A DNA stretch of 64,000 nucleotides from assembly GCA_025403435.1 (NCBI GenBank), contig CM046350.1, forward strand, positions 29,417,346 to 29,481,345, written 5' to 3'. The notes under the pieces were generated by a model, which made no database searches, had not been told where the DNA came from, and saw only the letters and a program-made list of their open reading frames with translations. Below, in pieces: positions 25,275 to 38,000 of this stretch. Made by a program: the position numbers and the translations under genes. This stretch comes from Artocarpus heterophyllus. Lineage: Eukaryota; Streptophyta; Magnoliopsida; Rosales; Moraceae. Positions within the stretch are counted from its first letter, which is position 1. Each line of letters starts with the position of its first letter.

Positions 25275-27647
25275 TGTCACGCCCCAGAGTACGAGAGGTG
25301 ACGTGACAGATTATTTAAATCAATCAAAAGGAGAATTTGATTAAAACCAAGAATTTTAGGGATTAAATTAATTATAAAAAAATGTAAAAGTTCCAAAACA
25401 ACATTGTATAAAAGAGTTTATAGACATTAAGCACATGAAATAATTAAGCGAATAATAAATTAATAAAGAACCGCGAGTATGGGTCCCACCGACCCACAAC
25501 TTGTGCACACACATTGTACTGACAATATAATAATACAACTACAGTCCAAGCACAAAGAAAATTAAAAACATTACATGCCTTGATTAAGTAATACAAAATG
25601 ATATACTAATCCTCCTACTGCTCCTGAGTTCGGTCCGTTGAATCCTCTCTGAACCTAAATGGGAAACCACCTAGGGGGAAATTTAAAAACAAAGAAAATG
25701 TGAGCGAAAGGCTCAGTAGGACTATGTTTTAACAAATCATTTAATTTAAAGAAAAATCTCATTATTTAGGGAATTATATAAAATAAACATTAAATAAATA
25801 AATAAATTCAAATAAAACCGCTCTCACCCAAAACAGTTTATTAGGTCAACCAGAAACATCATGTTTATTTTTCTAGGCAAACCATAAGAATATCACCACC
25901 GTAGTGGCCCAACTGGGTTTCGGACCTGCCCCCAAAGTCGATCACTACACGACCCGATCTCTGATATGGCATCATGCCTTTATGTTTATTCTCACCATTA
26001 ATCAAAACCCATTAACCGAGTTTTATCATTTACATTCATTATGAAGTTCATTTCATTTCACAGTTTATTAAAATATAACCGATAAATTCATTTTCAATCA
26101 ACCGTTGGAAACATTTTTATGAAAACCCCTTTTTAAAGCCAGATCATTTTGAAACTGGTTACCAAAGATAGGGTAGAAGTCCTACCTCGATACTCATGCT
26201 GGTACCCCACACCATAATCCTGGTCCCCTATACGTTAGCTCCGCGGAACCACGAACGACCCTAGATACACACTAAGTCGATCAATATCTAGTTCGAGACA
26301 TTCTATGTTACTAAACTATTCCATGATGTCCTAGTGTGCTATTTATATCTTTAAAATCATTTTACAAGATTGAAATTTAAATCGGGGGTTCAAAACAGTG
26401 AAAACGGGTGAAAAATCACAAAATTTTCCATGCTTTGTCGCCCTGCCGGACTCCCTGTTTCGGCCGGTCGAACTGTGTAGTTTGGCCTACCGAAAATCAG
26501 GTCCGGTCGGCCGGACATTTCTCAGGTTTGGCCTGCCGAACGGTGCAGTCCGGCCTATCTTTAAAATCATTTTACAAGATTGGAATTTAAATCAGGGTTC
26601 AAAACAGTAAAAACAAGTGAAAAATCATAAAATTTCCCAAGCTCTGTCGGTCTACCGGACTCCCTACTTCGGCCGGCCGAACTGTGCAGTTCGGCCTACC
26701 AAAAATCAGGTCCGGTCGGCCAGACATTTCTCAAGTTCGGCCTGCCGAACGGTGCAGTCCGGCCTATCGATCCTTTGAATCTGACCTGCCGAACTGAAAA
26801 AACCCAGAAATCCCAACCACGGGTTTTGGTTCTCCCAAAATCCAAATCTTGATTTTAACCTGTTTTTCTCAAATATCATGCATGAAAAACAATCATAGAT
26901 GATAGAAAAACATACTAGAACACTTTTGAACTCATTTAAACAAGATTTAAACACAAAAATTGAAAAAATTGAAAAATGGGAAAAATGAGGAAAAATAAAA
27001 AATCTTGAATCTAATCCATTTTTCTTCAATCTAAGCTTGGATTCTAGGTGTTCTAAGTTCATTTAACTCAAACCAAGAGTTTTCTAAGCTCAAACGAACT
27101 TAAATTTCAAAAATGTACAAAAATAAAAAAAATTTTGAAAAAGTTTAGAAATTTCAAATCTAACCTCGAATCGAAGCTTCAATCCGCATTATTGGTTGTC
27201 CAATCACGTTCCTGAGCTTCCTCCTTGCTAACCCGAAGCTTGGATTCAAATTTTGATTCAAAAATCTCAAAGAAATTTGAGAGGGAAAGAGGGAGACCGA
27301 GAGAGAAGGAGAGAGGGAGCCTCACGGGAGGAGAGAGAGAGATCAGAGAGAGTGAGAGAGAGGGAATAAATAGAGAAAAACGGTGGGCAGTTTTACTGTG
27401 CGAAAACCATGTGCCACCCACGGTTTTGTAAAACGGAATATTTTTAACATTTTACAAATTGTTGTGTTTTAAAACTCAAAACATCATTTTAAAACAGTAA
27501 GAAATCATTTGATTTTATTAAATTAACAAAACAACCTAAAATTCAAAATTCAACCAAATAATCAAATTAATATTGAAACATTAATTATGGCACACTAATT
27601 CATCATTTACATTACAATAACATTAAATAAATTTTAGGGACGTTACA
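25275..27647 (-). repeat. 5' LTR of element B
   Basis: 2,373 bp. It is about 176 bp longer than its partner because of an internal tandem duplication at 26351-26770. Confidence 0.93.
26351..26770 (-). repeat. 210-bp tandem duplication doubling the motif array in the B 5' LTR
   Basis: TTAAAATCATTTTACAAGAT begins at 26351 and again at 26561. Each unit carries several copies of the phased GC-rich motif. The junction shares TATCT with the sequence before the first unit, suggesting microhomology or slippage. The partner LTR lacks the duplication, so it arose after insertion or during replication. Confidence 0.85.
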
Positions 27648-28260
27648 GGTTTGGGGGAGAATCAAATGGAACAATGGGCAGGATTGGGTTCGACCAACTG
27701 GCCGAGTTGGTATCGAGTTCAAACTTATGGATTGGGGTTAGGTCCAATATTAGACTGACGAGATGCGGTCAACACCATGATCAAACTGACGAAACGAGGT
27801 AAAGGTTGGGATCAAGCTGACAGACTTGGAATAGGATGAGGATCAGATCATAGGACAAGATTAGGATCGAGGTCAGCATCAGATCGATGGGCCGAGGTTA
27901 GGGTCAGGATCAGGATTGAGACCTGATGACAAGCCATCTCTTTTCTAAAATATAAACAAACTAATAAAAATAATTTGTCGAGCTAACCCTAGTAGCGATT
28001 ACGATTCATCGACCAGACCTCGACAATGGTCTCGACCCTATCAACCATCTTGACCCGTTGACCCATTGACCTAATAGTGGTGGTGATCCCGAGCATCAAG
28101 TCGACCCCATGGCAATCTTGATCCAAGCTTGCCTGACCTCGACAACAATCCTAGTCAATAGGCGTGACCTTGACAGCGATCTTAACTTGACCAAGACGTT
28201 GATCTCGACTCGTCGGACCATCTTAATTTGTTGGCAATCTTCGTTATAGTAGTGACCACA
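27648..28260. repeat. degenerate GATC/TCGA-rich repeat, split by element B
   Basis: The left part (27660-27930) is rich in GGTTAGGATCGA-like purine units. The right part (27990-28245) is rich in the inverse TCGACCTTGATC-like units, suggesting a very decayed inverted array. Related sequence at 18280-18363 shows it was contiguous before element B landed. Confidence 0.5.
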
Positions 28261-29666
28261 AAATAAGATTTTTGTTTTAAAATATTTAAAAATAAGAAAT
28301 TTTTTGTTTCCATCATTTAAAAAATGATAATTTAAAAAAAAGAACCAAAAACAAGGTCACTAAAGGTGTTTTCACCAATTTATATATGTTTTTTGGGTTT
28401 TATTAAAATCGAAGGTAAAAAAACCATATCTAGTTATCTCTATAATTTTGGTCCACACTTGAATGCATTAGTGAACGTATTAGTCGACGCTATGGGTCCA
28501 CTTTTGTTTTGGTAGTCATAGTCCATTTGTAGTAGAATAATTGGTATATAGAACCATTAACTGAATATCTGGATGTCGTAGATTATGATCATTACAAACC
28601 ATTGGACAATATGGTGCTAGTAGACTGCTCATATATTCCAACAAGGAATTTGATATGAATGCTTCTTTGAAAATCCAATTTGAATTGAGGTGATTAGAAC
28701 AACAATTTGAACTAATGTTTGAATACGCAGATAAACTTTGCTTTGAACTTTAAATAAAAATTGAATCTATTTTTGGATAGAGTGTTGAAAACAATAATTT
28801 TAAAAAGTTAAATATTTTGTAACAAATCTTACAAAAACTCGATGATTATGGAAGAATTATCTTGGCTATATCAATACGAATTAGTTCTTTTTTTTTTTTT
28901 TCGCTTTGAATACATAAGAAGAAGAATCTTTTTAATTAGAATTGGAATGAAAAAGTAATGAATTTTTTAAGCCAAAATTTTCGAAGGACAAAAAAAAAAT
29001 ACAAAACTGGAATAACAACTGAGTATTAAAGTTACTATCAAATTCTTGTGGCTAATTATTTAAAAATATATTACTTTACCTTTTTTTAAAAAAAATACCT
29101 CTTTAACAGTACATAAATCATTTACTAATACTGATGGCCCAATTCTTTTAAAGATAAAATAGAGGTAGAATAAGGAAATCGGAGATAATTGTTGAAACTT
29201 TTTTAAAAAAATGGTAAGTATTAAAGATATTTGTAGTAAATAGCAGATGTACATATAAATAATTTACTTACTGTGTAAATAAGAATTATTTATATTGTAA
29301 ATAAAGGGTAAATAATATTTACTCCTTAACTTTATTTACTATATAAATAAGAAATATTTATACGATAAGTAATAAAGTAAATAAATTATTTACACTATAT
29401 ACATATTATTTATTATAAATATTTTCAAAACACACTATTTACTTATATCAATTTAAAAAATGTTATTTACTATAGATGAATTTCATCTAAAAGAAGAAGA
29501 TTGTCGTCCAACGTAAAAAAAAAGTCTGCTTTATAGAATTTTCTTAAATTCAAAATCCGCATCGCATTGACTATTGTGCACTTAGAAGTAAATGATTTTA
29601 CCAAAAAATATATTGTACAGGAGACAAACAACCGGAATACACAGGTAAAAGCAGTCAACAAACCTA
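28261..29666. other. AT-rich spacer, no gene seen
   Basis: Short open frames only. At 29215-29480 there is a cluster of mutually inverted GTAAATA/TATTTAC words that could fold locally. Confidence 0.5.
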
Positions 29667-30972
29667 GGCCAGCTTGCAAATCTTCACTTTTTTGCAACAG
29701 TTTCCCCCAAACTTATCATGTTTGGCAATTTGGTTCTTAAATTTTTTTAATTTTGACAACTTACACTTGTTGGGGTGCAATTTAGTTGGGCCCAAATTGC
29801 TGACAAGCCCAGGTGGCTTAATGTTGAAACTAATCGAATGGATCGAATGAAATCAATTGACTGAAGTTTGATCGAATTGATGATTCATACTGTTCGCTTG
29901 ATTCGATCATATTGCTTGTTTGGAGGCATTTGGTTTTCTCGCCCACTCGAGATAATTCGTAGTCGTTTCTAAGTCTTCGTCCGATTGGATCGATCGCCAC
30001 GAGTTAACGGTTATTAGCACAAACTGACGGTTATAACACGTCTAGTCATGGACCGAAACATGGGAAAGGCATGATTCTCTCAGCTTATTACCAACCAACA
30101 CGTGTTCCACTATTGTAGTTACTTAGTGCATTGTCTCACTCTATCAGACGGTTGGGAGCCACGATTCTTCTTTATTCTTTATATAAAGGGATGGGTTTTT
30201 TTATTGCGGGATATACAGAAATAGATATAGAAACTTTGCCCATTTTCTTTATCATCTATTTTTGCTCTCTTGTAATCTGTACCCAGAACATTCTAGTGAA
30301 TTACGGTAGACGTAGCACTTCATTAACAGAGTGAACCACTATAAACCTCGCGTGTTACTCTTGTTACAGCATTATTTAGTTTATTTCACTCTAATCTTGC
30401 ACTTTAATTTGAGCTAACAGGTCCATGTAACGGTGATTTGAGGGCCCAAGTTCTTGAACAACTTAGTACAAAATTTTAACATTTGATTGTAGATTCACCA
30501 TCTACAAAGCTTTGAACTTACAAATTAGTTACAAATCACTCCTAGTAGTAATTGTCTTAATTTTTTAATAGAAATGGATGTGTGATTTTCACATACGTTA
30601 TTCTTCAATTACGTAAATAATCATTTTTATGTATTTCAACACAAATTTATTGTGATTAAGATTTTTAATCAAATTTTACTAAATTATAAAGTTTTGAATT
30701 AACTTTGTTTTAAATACAAATTTAGATTAACAATCATAAGAAAAGACATTTAGTGGCCTTAACTAACAACACATTCAAAAATTACATATTAATTTTTGTC
30801 TTAAAAAACACAATAATCAATAAGGATGATTCGCAAAAAAAGTTAGTTTAGAAGGTAGATTGTAAAATTCAAAAATTTAAAGACCAAATTGTTAAAAGTG
30901 ATAAGTTTAGAGGGCACTGGTGCAAGAAGGCCACAAATTTTTAGAATCAAATCTGTAGGGTGCAAGCTGTCC
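29667..30972. mobile_element. foldback (MITE-like) element carrying a nested solo LTR
   Basis: Outer ends are inverted: GGCCAGCTTGCA at 29667 and TGCAAGCTGTCC ending at 30972. Inner arms 29706-29763 and 30858-30913 pair through ACTTATCA, CAATTTGGT and TTAAATTTTT. The middle is interrupted by the solo LTR at 29768-30419. I found no convincing target duplication. Confidence 0.6.
29768..30419 (+). mobile_element. solo LTR, TGTTG...AACA type (copia-like guess)
   Basis: 652 bp starting TGTTGGGGTGCAATTTAG and ending GAGCTAACA, with a TATATAAAG box near 30179-30187 and a T-rich downstream region. No open frame and no partner LTR nearby. Flanks ACACT and GGTCC do not match, so the target duplication has decayed or been lost. 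Confidence 0.65.
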
Positions 30973-31004
30973 AAACATATGTTTTACCTTATAAATATAT
31001 ACAA

Positions 31005-31026
31005 ATATATATATATATATATATTT
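31005..31026. repeat. (TA)n microsatellite
   Basis: TA run within AT-rich spacer. Confidence 0.8.
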
Positions 31027-31306
31027 ATACACACACACTACTCTTAGTAGTATTTACAAACGCACAATTTAATAAGTACTAACCTCCAAAAAAAAAAATT
31101 TAATAAGTACCTTTCTTGACTTTAATTAATTCATCATTGAGTTACCTTTGGAATTTGGGACTTTATCGGGAGATTCCTTCTTCAGTTTCTCATTTTTTCA
31201 GATAAATTATTTGATTCCTCTGAAACAAAAAGTTCGTGTTTTGCATGATGCGCACATTATCTTATATGGTACTTTTAAGCAAGCTTGGTGTCATGTATGT
31301 ACCTCA

Positions 31307-32055
31307 TTTGAAGGGTGTTTGGTATAGTAGTGAGAATTATTGGTTAGAACTGTTTTTATTATAGTATATGAGAGCTTTATATTGTAGCAATTTTTTTTTA
31401 ATTGTAGCATGTGAGAGCTTTACATTATTTATAACTGAGATAGCGGTTAAAACCACTATTGCCAAACAGCATATTGGAGTTTGATTCTCAGATCTCAGTT
31501 TGTTATGTCTTTCATTTCCATCCTCAATACACGTTTTCAAACCATTATATCTTGTAAAAATTATCTTCTCTTTTTTTTTTCCTTAAATGTATCAGCTAGA
31601 AGGCAAATATTTACCAATAGGTTATTTTTTTTAATATTCACTACGATCGTTTAATACGTGGATTCAAATTGATGTGGTTTTAAACATGGTCGTTAGAACA
31701 AGTGTTTTTGAACTTTTTTAGTTTGAGGAGTAAAGCATATCACATCATAGATTTGGTGATAGTGTAAAGAATTGTGAGAAAGCAAAAAATGGAGCCACGA
31801 GTTTAGATGGTTGAAATCGTTTAAACCATGAGAATTTAATAAGAGGGGTAAGTTCTCAAATTAGAGGTTTTGTCCACCTTAAAGTATTCTTATCATTTTA
31901 AACTTTTGTTGTATTTTGTACATTAAACACCAGTTTAACTATTTTAAAGTATTATTATCATTTTAAACTTTTGTTTTATTTTGTATATTAAACACCAGTT
32001 TAACTTGAGAATAGGAGCTCAAGCAGTCAAAACCCAGGTACCAAAAGCTGCCTTG
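31307..32055. mobile_element. decayed non-autonomous DNA element, relative of 17833-18213
   Basis: Ends GAAGGGTGTTTGGTA and TACCAAAAGCTGCCTT are imperfect inverted repeats. The internal order matches the copy at 17833. A 64-bp tandem duplication lies at about 31879-32006 (TTAAAGTATT...CAGTTTAAC twice). Confidence 0.55.
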
Positions 32056-33506
32056 CATAACGTTACAGTCATATAAATTTATGGTACTTCTAAACTTATA
32101 AAAGAGGAAGCTAAAAAGATGGAAAATGTCTCATTGTCTCTTTCAAAAGCCTATCATCATAAGATGCCAAACCAGTACTTCTAATTCAAATTGAGACCGG
32201 TAAAAGTATTTTCTACAGCAAAAAAAAATATGCAAATACTCTGATTGTCGATCACTTCAGTTCCCGCACCAAGAGGGCAGTTTTCATAAAATATTTACAG
32301 GCTACATTGTCTTTGGTTTGATTAAGAATAGCTAGAACCAAAGTATACGACAAGAGCAGCGGCGCATTTTGGAGTTGGAAGTTTTGGAACATGTGATGTG
32401 CTTAGCTGAAGTGGGACCCCCTCTTAGCTTAGCCTTTCCTAACAAGTTTCAAATATCTCATCCGTGAAAAATACGTCTAAATTTCTCTCCTTTCAAGTCT
32501 TTCTCAATCCTAGCACCGTTCAGTATAAAGAGTTTTTTTTTTTTTTTTTTAAAAAAAGGGAAGAAAAACCGTTCTCCATCTCCATGCCAAAAATTAAGAG
32601 TGAAAAAATTAGTATGATAGCATAAGAATCTTCTCACGTTAGCCAATGATTATAATATAATGATAATAATAATTAAAAAAAACGTACGAGGAAATTTCAA
32701 CAATGCAGTTGACTAAGCCACTTTAACTTAAAAATATTTGCTCAAATATAATTCTAATGTACAAACGGTTGTTCTCCAGATTATAAAAATAAACGAATAA
32801 ATAAACCCATTTTCCAAATATCCAGCTCCTAGTGAGCGTGATACAAACCGCAACAATTTCGGCTTTTTTTTCTTTTTTTTTTTTATCGGAATCGAGGAAT
32901 ATGTGGCAACTTCTTAATTATATATGAAAAAAAGCGTATACTTCCTTAGTATTCCCACTCATCCATATATATTTATATATATATATATATATGTTTATGT
33001 ATATATTGTTCGGTCAGAAAATAACAACACCAGTTGATAATGAACGTTAATTTTCCATCCCATCTCTCTTTACCTTGACAATGAGAATTATCTAATAGAG
33101 AAAAAAAATTCTATATTACGTTGTCGAATGCAACTCTAAACTGATGTAAATATATGAAATTTGATAAAGAGAAAAATTAGTTTTTCCAAACTTTATAGTG
33201 TAAATGTTACTTGTGAGTTTTGTTTTACCCTTGTTATAAAATTAACTCAGTAAATATTCTCCAAGCAATTAAATTCTCTTTGAATAAAATGAGAAATTTC
33301 TCTATAGGGCCGTGTATAAAGGGAATGGCGCTGACGTATAATAATTCTAGTATGTTAACTACTTTTCATTTGGTGGAGGTGATAATAAGTTTTCTTTTGT
33401 TCTTCTCCACAAGATTTTAGGTTCAACTCTATTCCATCATAATAGACGGGACATATGAGCATCCATTCCATGTGATGTACCGCCTTTTCGAGGTTATTTG
33501 GACAGG
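32056..33506. other. AT-rich spacer, no gene seen
   Basis: Contains T- and A-runs (32526-32550) and a (TA)n tract at 32975-32992. No frame resembles a known protein. Confidence 0.5.
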
Positions 33507-34112
33507 TTAATTTCACAAAAGTTTCTGAAATTTACTATCAATCTTATTTTAGTTCTTGACAATTCAAAAGTCTCGTTTTGATTTCTAATTTTTTAGTTTG
33601 TTTTAAATTTAGTCTCTTTGTCAGTTTGATGTTAAATATTTAATAAAATATTCTTAAAATGTCTCACTCTAGTTACTAATCTATTATTTTATTTCACTGT
33701 TGGTCCCTCTATAATAAGAGTTATTAGGGGCTACAATTTGAAAAATCTAAAGTGAAAAATTAAATATAATAATTTTGATACAAATAATTAAGAAACAATT
33801 TTTATCATTGTGTAAGTAAGATTAATTTTAATTTTGAAAAAAATAAGTTGAATTTTTATACCAGTATATAAGTATTAGATTAGGCACTAAATTTTAAACA
33901 ATGTAATACATTTGGGATTAAAACAAAACAAACTAATATATTAGGGACCAAAGTAGAATATTCTAAAAATGTTTCATTAAATATTTAACATCAAATTGAC
34001 AGACAGACCAAATCTGAAACAAACTAAAAGATAAGAATCAAAATGAGATTTTTTAAATGTCAAGAACTAAAATAAGACTGAGGATAAAACTCAAGGACCG
34101 TTTATGAAATTA
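33507..34112. mobile_element. 606-bp foldback (MITE-like) element
   Basis: Two arms of about 200 bp, 33507-33715 and 33920-34112, are inverted copies. Shared words include TCTTATTTTAGTTCTTGAC and TTTGATGTTAAATATTTAAT read from each end inwards. The spacer is about 200 bp. The RNA would form a long hairpin. Confidence 0.75.
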
Positions 34113-34249
34113 ATCATCTTCTTATATATATATATATGTTAAAATGAGATGTTTAGTTTAAACTGAGGATAAAACTCAGGACCGTTTATGAAATTAATCA
34201 TCTTCTTTTTATATATATATAGATATGTTAAAATGAGATGTTTAGTTAG
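34080..34249. repeat. 85-bp tandem duplication at the foldback edge
   Basis: GAGGATAAAACTC starts at 34080 and 34165. Both units run through TTTATGAAATTAATCATC, a TA tract and AAAATGAGATGTTTAG. The unit overlaps the right arm of the foldback element. Confidence 0.85.
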
Positions 34250-35038
34250 AATTTATAAGTATTATTATTCTCGTGGGGTAGGAATTTATAAATATTAAGC
34301 GAGGAAATTAATACTTCTTGAGGGAAAAAACATGAGGCATCCTTTCGATTTTTTACATTAAAAGTACAGCGGCTTTTTGCCTGGCAATTCTTGGGGTAGC
34401 TGAATTTTTTTTTTTTTTACTAACTTTGTTTTTTGGTAGTTGTTTTTGTGGAAGTGTTTTTCATTTTTATTCTTTGTTTTTGTTTTCCAGTTGTCCAGAT
34501 ATTCGACATAGGTTTATATATATATATATATATATATATGTAACAAATATAGAGCGGAGAATTAGCAGAGAAGGCTATTTAATGGGTGCAAAATTAGTTG
34601 GATGTTCTAATTGATGTTGATATTAATTACCTTCTATCCTTTTATTAAAAAAAAAAAAAGATGGCATCAAGTAAGCCACTCACGGGACATAGACATTATA
34701 TCTGCCTAAAGGTTAATGGGATCTTTTTCTCAACCTGTATTAAAAATTCTCGTTTTAACCTAATTTGTCACCATATTATCGCCCACTCTCCCAACTCCGT
34801 TTGCCATTTTTCCCTTATTTTCTTTTCTTCTTTTCATGCGCCGCCACCCTCCGCTCGGTTGGCTGTGGTCCTTTGACCCAAAGATGGTTTTGGGCCGGCA
34901 ACGCTCGCTTGGCGCTCGGTTGGTGCACAACTCTTAGATTACGTTTTTCTTGGGGTGGATTTCGACAAATAGAAGGGCAACTCCGTTGGATACTGGGGTT
35001 TCTCTCCTTGATTTTCATTGGCATTTAATGGTGTCACT
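34250..35038. other. spacer before solo LTR E, no gene recognised
   Basis: Includes a (TA)n tract at 34514-34539 and a less AT-rich block at 34750-35038 with short frames on both strands. This block was continuous with 38781-39483 before solo LTR E inserted. Confidence 0.45.
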
Positions 35039-35043
35039 GTTTT

Positions 35044-38000
35044 TGTGATGCCCTGTCTTTTCAGGTTGTCACTTAGTTTGTTTAAACATCATTACTTTAA
35101 CTTAATTTTACTTACTAATAAAAAAAATACTAGATAAATTCTTTTTCTTTAAAACAAACTTAAAATTTTTTTTGAAGCCGTTGCGACTTTCGTCGTAATA
35201 GAAATTGAAGCATGATTGTCAAACACAATTTTGCGATCATTTAAAATCTTTGATAAGGTAAATGTTTGAAAATGTTTTTGATAAAACATTTCAAACTTGT
35301 TTTCTTATAAGGTATTTCTTTAAATATGTACTTTCTTGAAACTCTTAAAATAATTTTTCAAGTAGTGAAAACTTTTTCTTAATATAGTGCAAGACTTTCT
35401 GGAGTGATATCTTTACCCAATCTTTGCATCTGTCTACTATGACACTAACCTCTTTAACCAATCATATTGGTCTCTCGTAGGACAACCTGTAACATGAAAG
35501 AACTTGTAATGCGCTTTCGCTTAGTAAGTTCAAACATAATCTCATAAAACAATAAAATTATAAAACATTGCTTTTAAACTTTTTCTCATAAAAATTTCTT
35601 CATAAACCTTTTCTTGTAAACATTTTTCATAAAATATTTTTCATAAACCTTTCTCATAAACATTTCTTAATTTGTTTTTTATAAACAATTTTCATAAACA
35701 TATCAAGGAAAGGAATATAAGCAGGACATAATGCATGATTCCATTGATGCTCATTTATGAACTTTTTGCTATCTTTCATAACTTACTTGAACTTCTTTAC
35801 ATCTTTATTATCTTTTCTTTATCTTGTGAACTTAAGTATTCTTAACAACATCATCAATTATGAGAACATAATGCTTCTCTTGTGGAAGATTTAAGACCGT
35901 TAAACAACGAGATCATAACTTTAACATAACTTGTAAACCTCACATCAAGTAGGCTGGTATGATATTTTAATTATCATCATTGATTTACCTTCTTGCAAAC
36001 TTTAGTTAACATATTTAATGATAAACATATCTCATGTTATAACTAGCATTAAAACATTATGCACATCATAACATAACAACTTAAAACATTATGCATAATA
36101 CTTGCAATACATTTCAAACATTTGTAAAGCTTTTGAAATTCATTTTCTTCATGCTATTGGTGAGGTCTAAGACTTACCCAGATTTAACTCTAGCGTTTCC
36201 ATTGCATTGCTTTTTCCTTTTATTAGTCAGCTTCTCTGTCCTATTTCAAGTGACACCTGCCTATTATCAATAACATAATATTAAACATTAACCATTCATT
36301 TCTTTTGCTTAACCTCATTCTTATCAATTTATTTCTCCGTTATTTATCTTGAATGTTCCTTAATCAAATTCAACATCTCACTAGATAATTTCATTACTTA
36401 ATGTGATGTAGAACATTTTCTGTCTAGTGACGTCTTGCTAATTTTAAGTGCTCGGGCTCTGTTTAGTGGTTTCTTTAGAAATGACGATTTTACACTTAAC
36501 AAGTTTTTCAGAAGTCTTGTAACTTACTAAACTTCTTGTTTTACTTTTACATTTTGGGTCCGTTTTGGCCTTTTTTATGAAAATGATCATTTTGTCCTTG
36601 ATGGGTATTGGAAAACTTCTAGAACCCGTTTTAAACCAAAACTTACATTTCTTTACTTCTTAGAAAATGAAACAATAGGTCTCCTTTTGATAAAATCTAT
36701 TTTATCAAAACTTTATAGTTTTGACCTGTAATTTGAAAATCTTAGCTATTACGTCCTTGGTGCGTTTTTCTTTCTTTTCATGATAAAAACTCTTAATCTT
36801 TTTAAACTTAGAACTTATGGTTACTCACTGCCCACAGTAGTGCAGAATACCATCATTTTCTCAGATAAAATTCAATTTTACACAACTTTACGGTTTTGAC
36901 TCAAAACATAAAAATCTTGACATTTTGCCCTCAGAACCAAAAATAATTGTTTTATGCCAAAACATTCATTTTTTTTGCAAGGATTAGAACTTTCTTAAAC
37001 TCTTTTTCTTAATCAAAACCATTTTATAACATTTTCTTATTTTACGAAATTTTGTGCTTAAACTTTCATAAAATTCATAACTCACAAACTATGTAAAATT
37101 TTCGTGAACCGTTCGCGACGCTTAGCAGTTTCAATGAGTTCTAAAACTTTTGTGTTTTGATTTTCCTAACATTCTAACTACACGGTGGGACTTTCTGCTA
37201 TTTTTCAATTTTGCCAAAATTTTCCAAATCTTTGTAATTTAATTTAGTCCTCTCAAAATTTTACAAAAGTCTGTTCATAAAAGTTTTTACCCTTACTGTT
37301 TTGGTAGATTCTATGCTTTGCTTGGAGAATAAATTGGCCTCTAAGACTACCAAAATGATCATTCTTTGAAAACTAGTCAAACTTTGTTATGGACAAAGTT
37401 TGCCAAATTTTCTCTTTTAAATTTTAAAGTCCTAATTTAAACTGCTCATCAATACCACTACCCATACAACACATAGTATAATCATCCCACATAGTTTTTT
37501 ACATGCTATAGCCAATAACTTGCATCAAACACTTGGTATGCATAACAAAATGCAAACTTTAACATAGCTTGTGGGACTAGGATTTTACCTAATCATTCCT
37601 AAGTGTTTGTCTTCACTTTTTGACACTTGAAAGCTTCCAAACTCCCTTGACATGAAGTCCAAATCATACCATAAAAATTCCTTTAAAAACTTATGAAAAA
37701 CATCAAACATGCATAAGGATAAGATTGAGAATTTTACCTCAAAAGTGATCAATCTTGATCTAGAATACTTTGACTTGATTTAAAGCTTGATTGGAGGTTA
37801 AATTTTTATGAAAGTTTTGGAAAAATCCTTGGCAGGGCTGCCGGTTTTTGAGAGAAAGACAATGGGTTATTTTTGCATGTTTCATGCAAAAATGATGGAG
37901 ACAAAAGCTTATTCCATCACTTAGGCCCTTATCCATAATAAAATTAAACTTAAGGATCAAATTGTGATTAAAACAATTGCTCCTATCCACTTATTAAAAC

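Larger units (their letters stand above)
18364..27647 (-). mobile_element. Element B: full-length Ty3/gypsy retrotransposon, sister family of A
   Basis: 9,284 bp in minus orientation. LTRs are at both ends, and 5-bp target duplications GGTTT flank it (18359-18363 and 27648-27652). Primer site, purine tract and gag-pol order match element A, and proteins are closely related, but LTRs look only about 80% alike. The two LTRs of B differ more than those of A, and the coding region has about ten stops plus compensating frameshifts, so B is older. It split an older degenerate repeat region (18280-18363 and 27648-28260). Confidence 0.95.

Noticed and set aside
34750..35028. Overlapping plus and minus frames of 69-87 aa
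   Set aside because: No domain, and the sequence belongs to a block interrupted by solo LTR E. More likely repeat or leader-like DNA.
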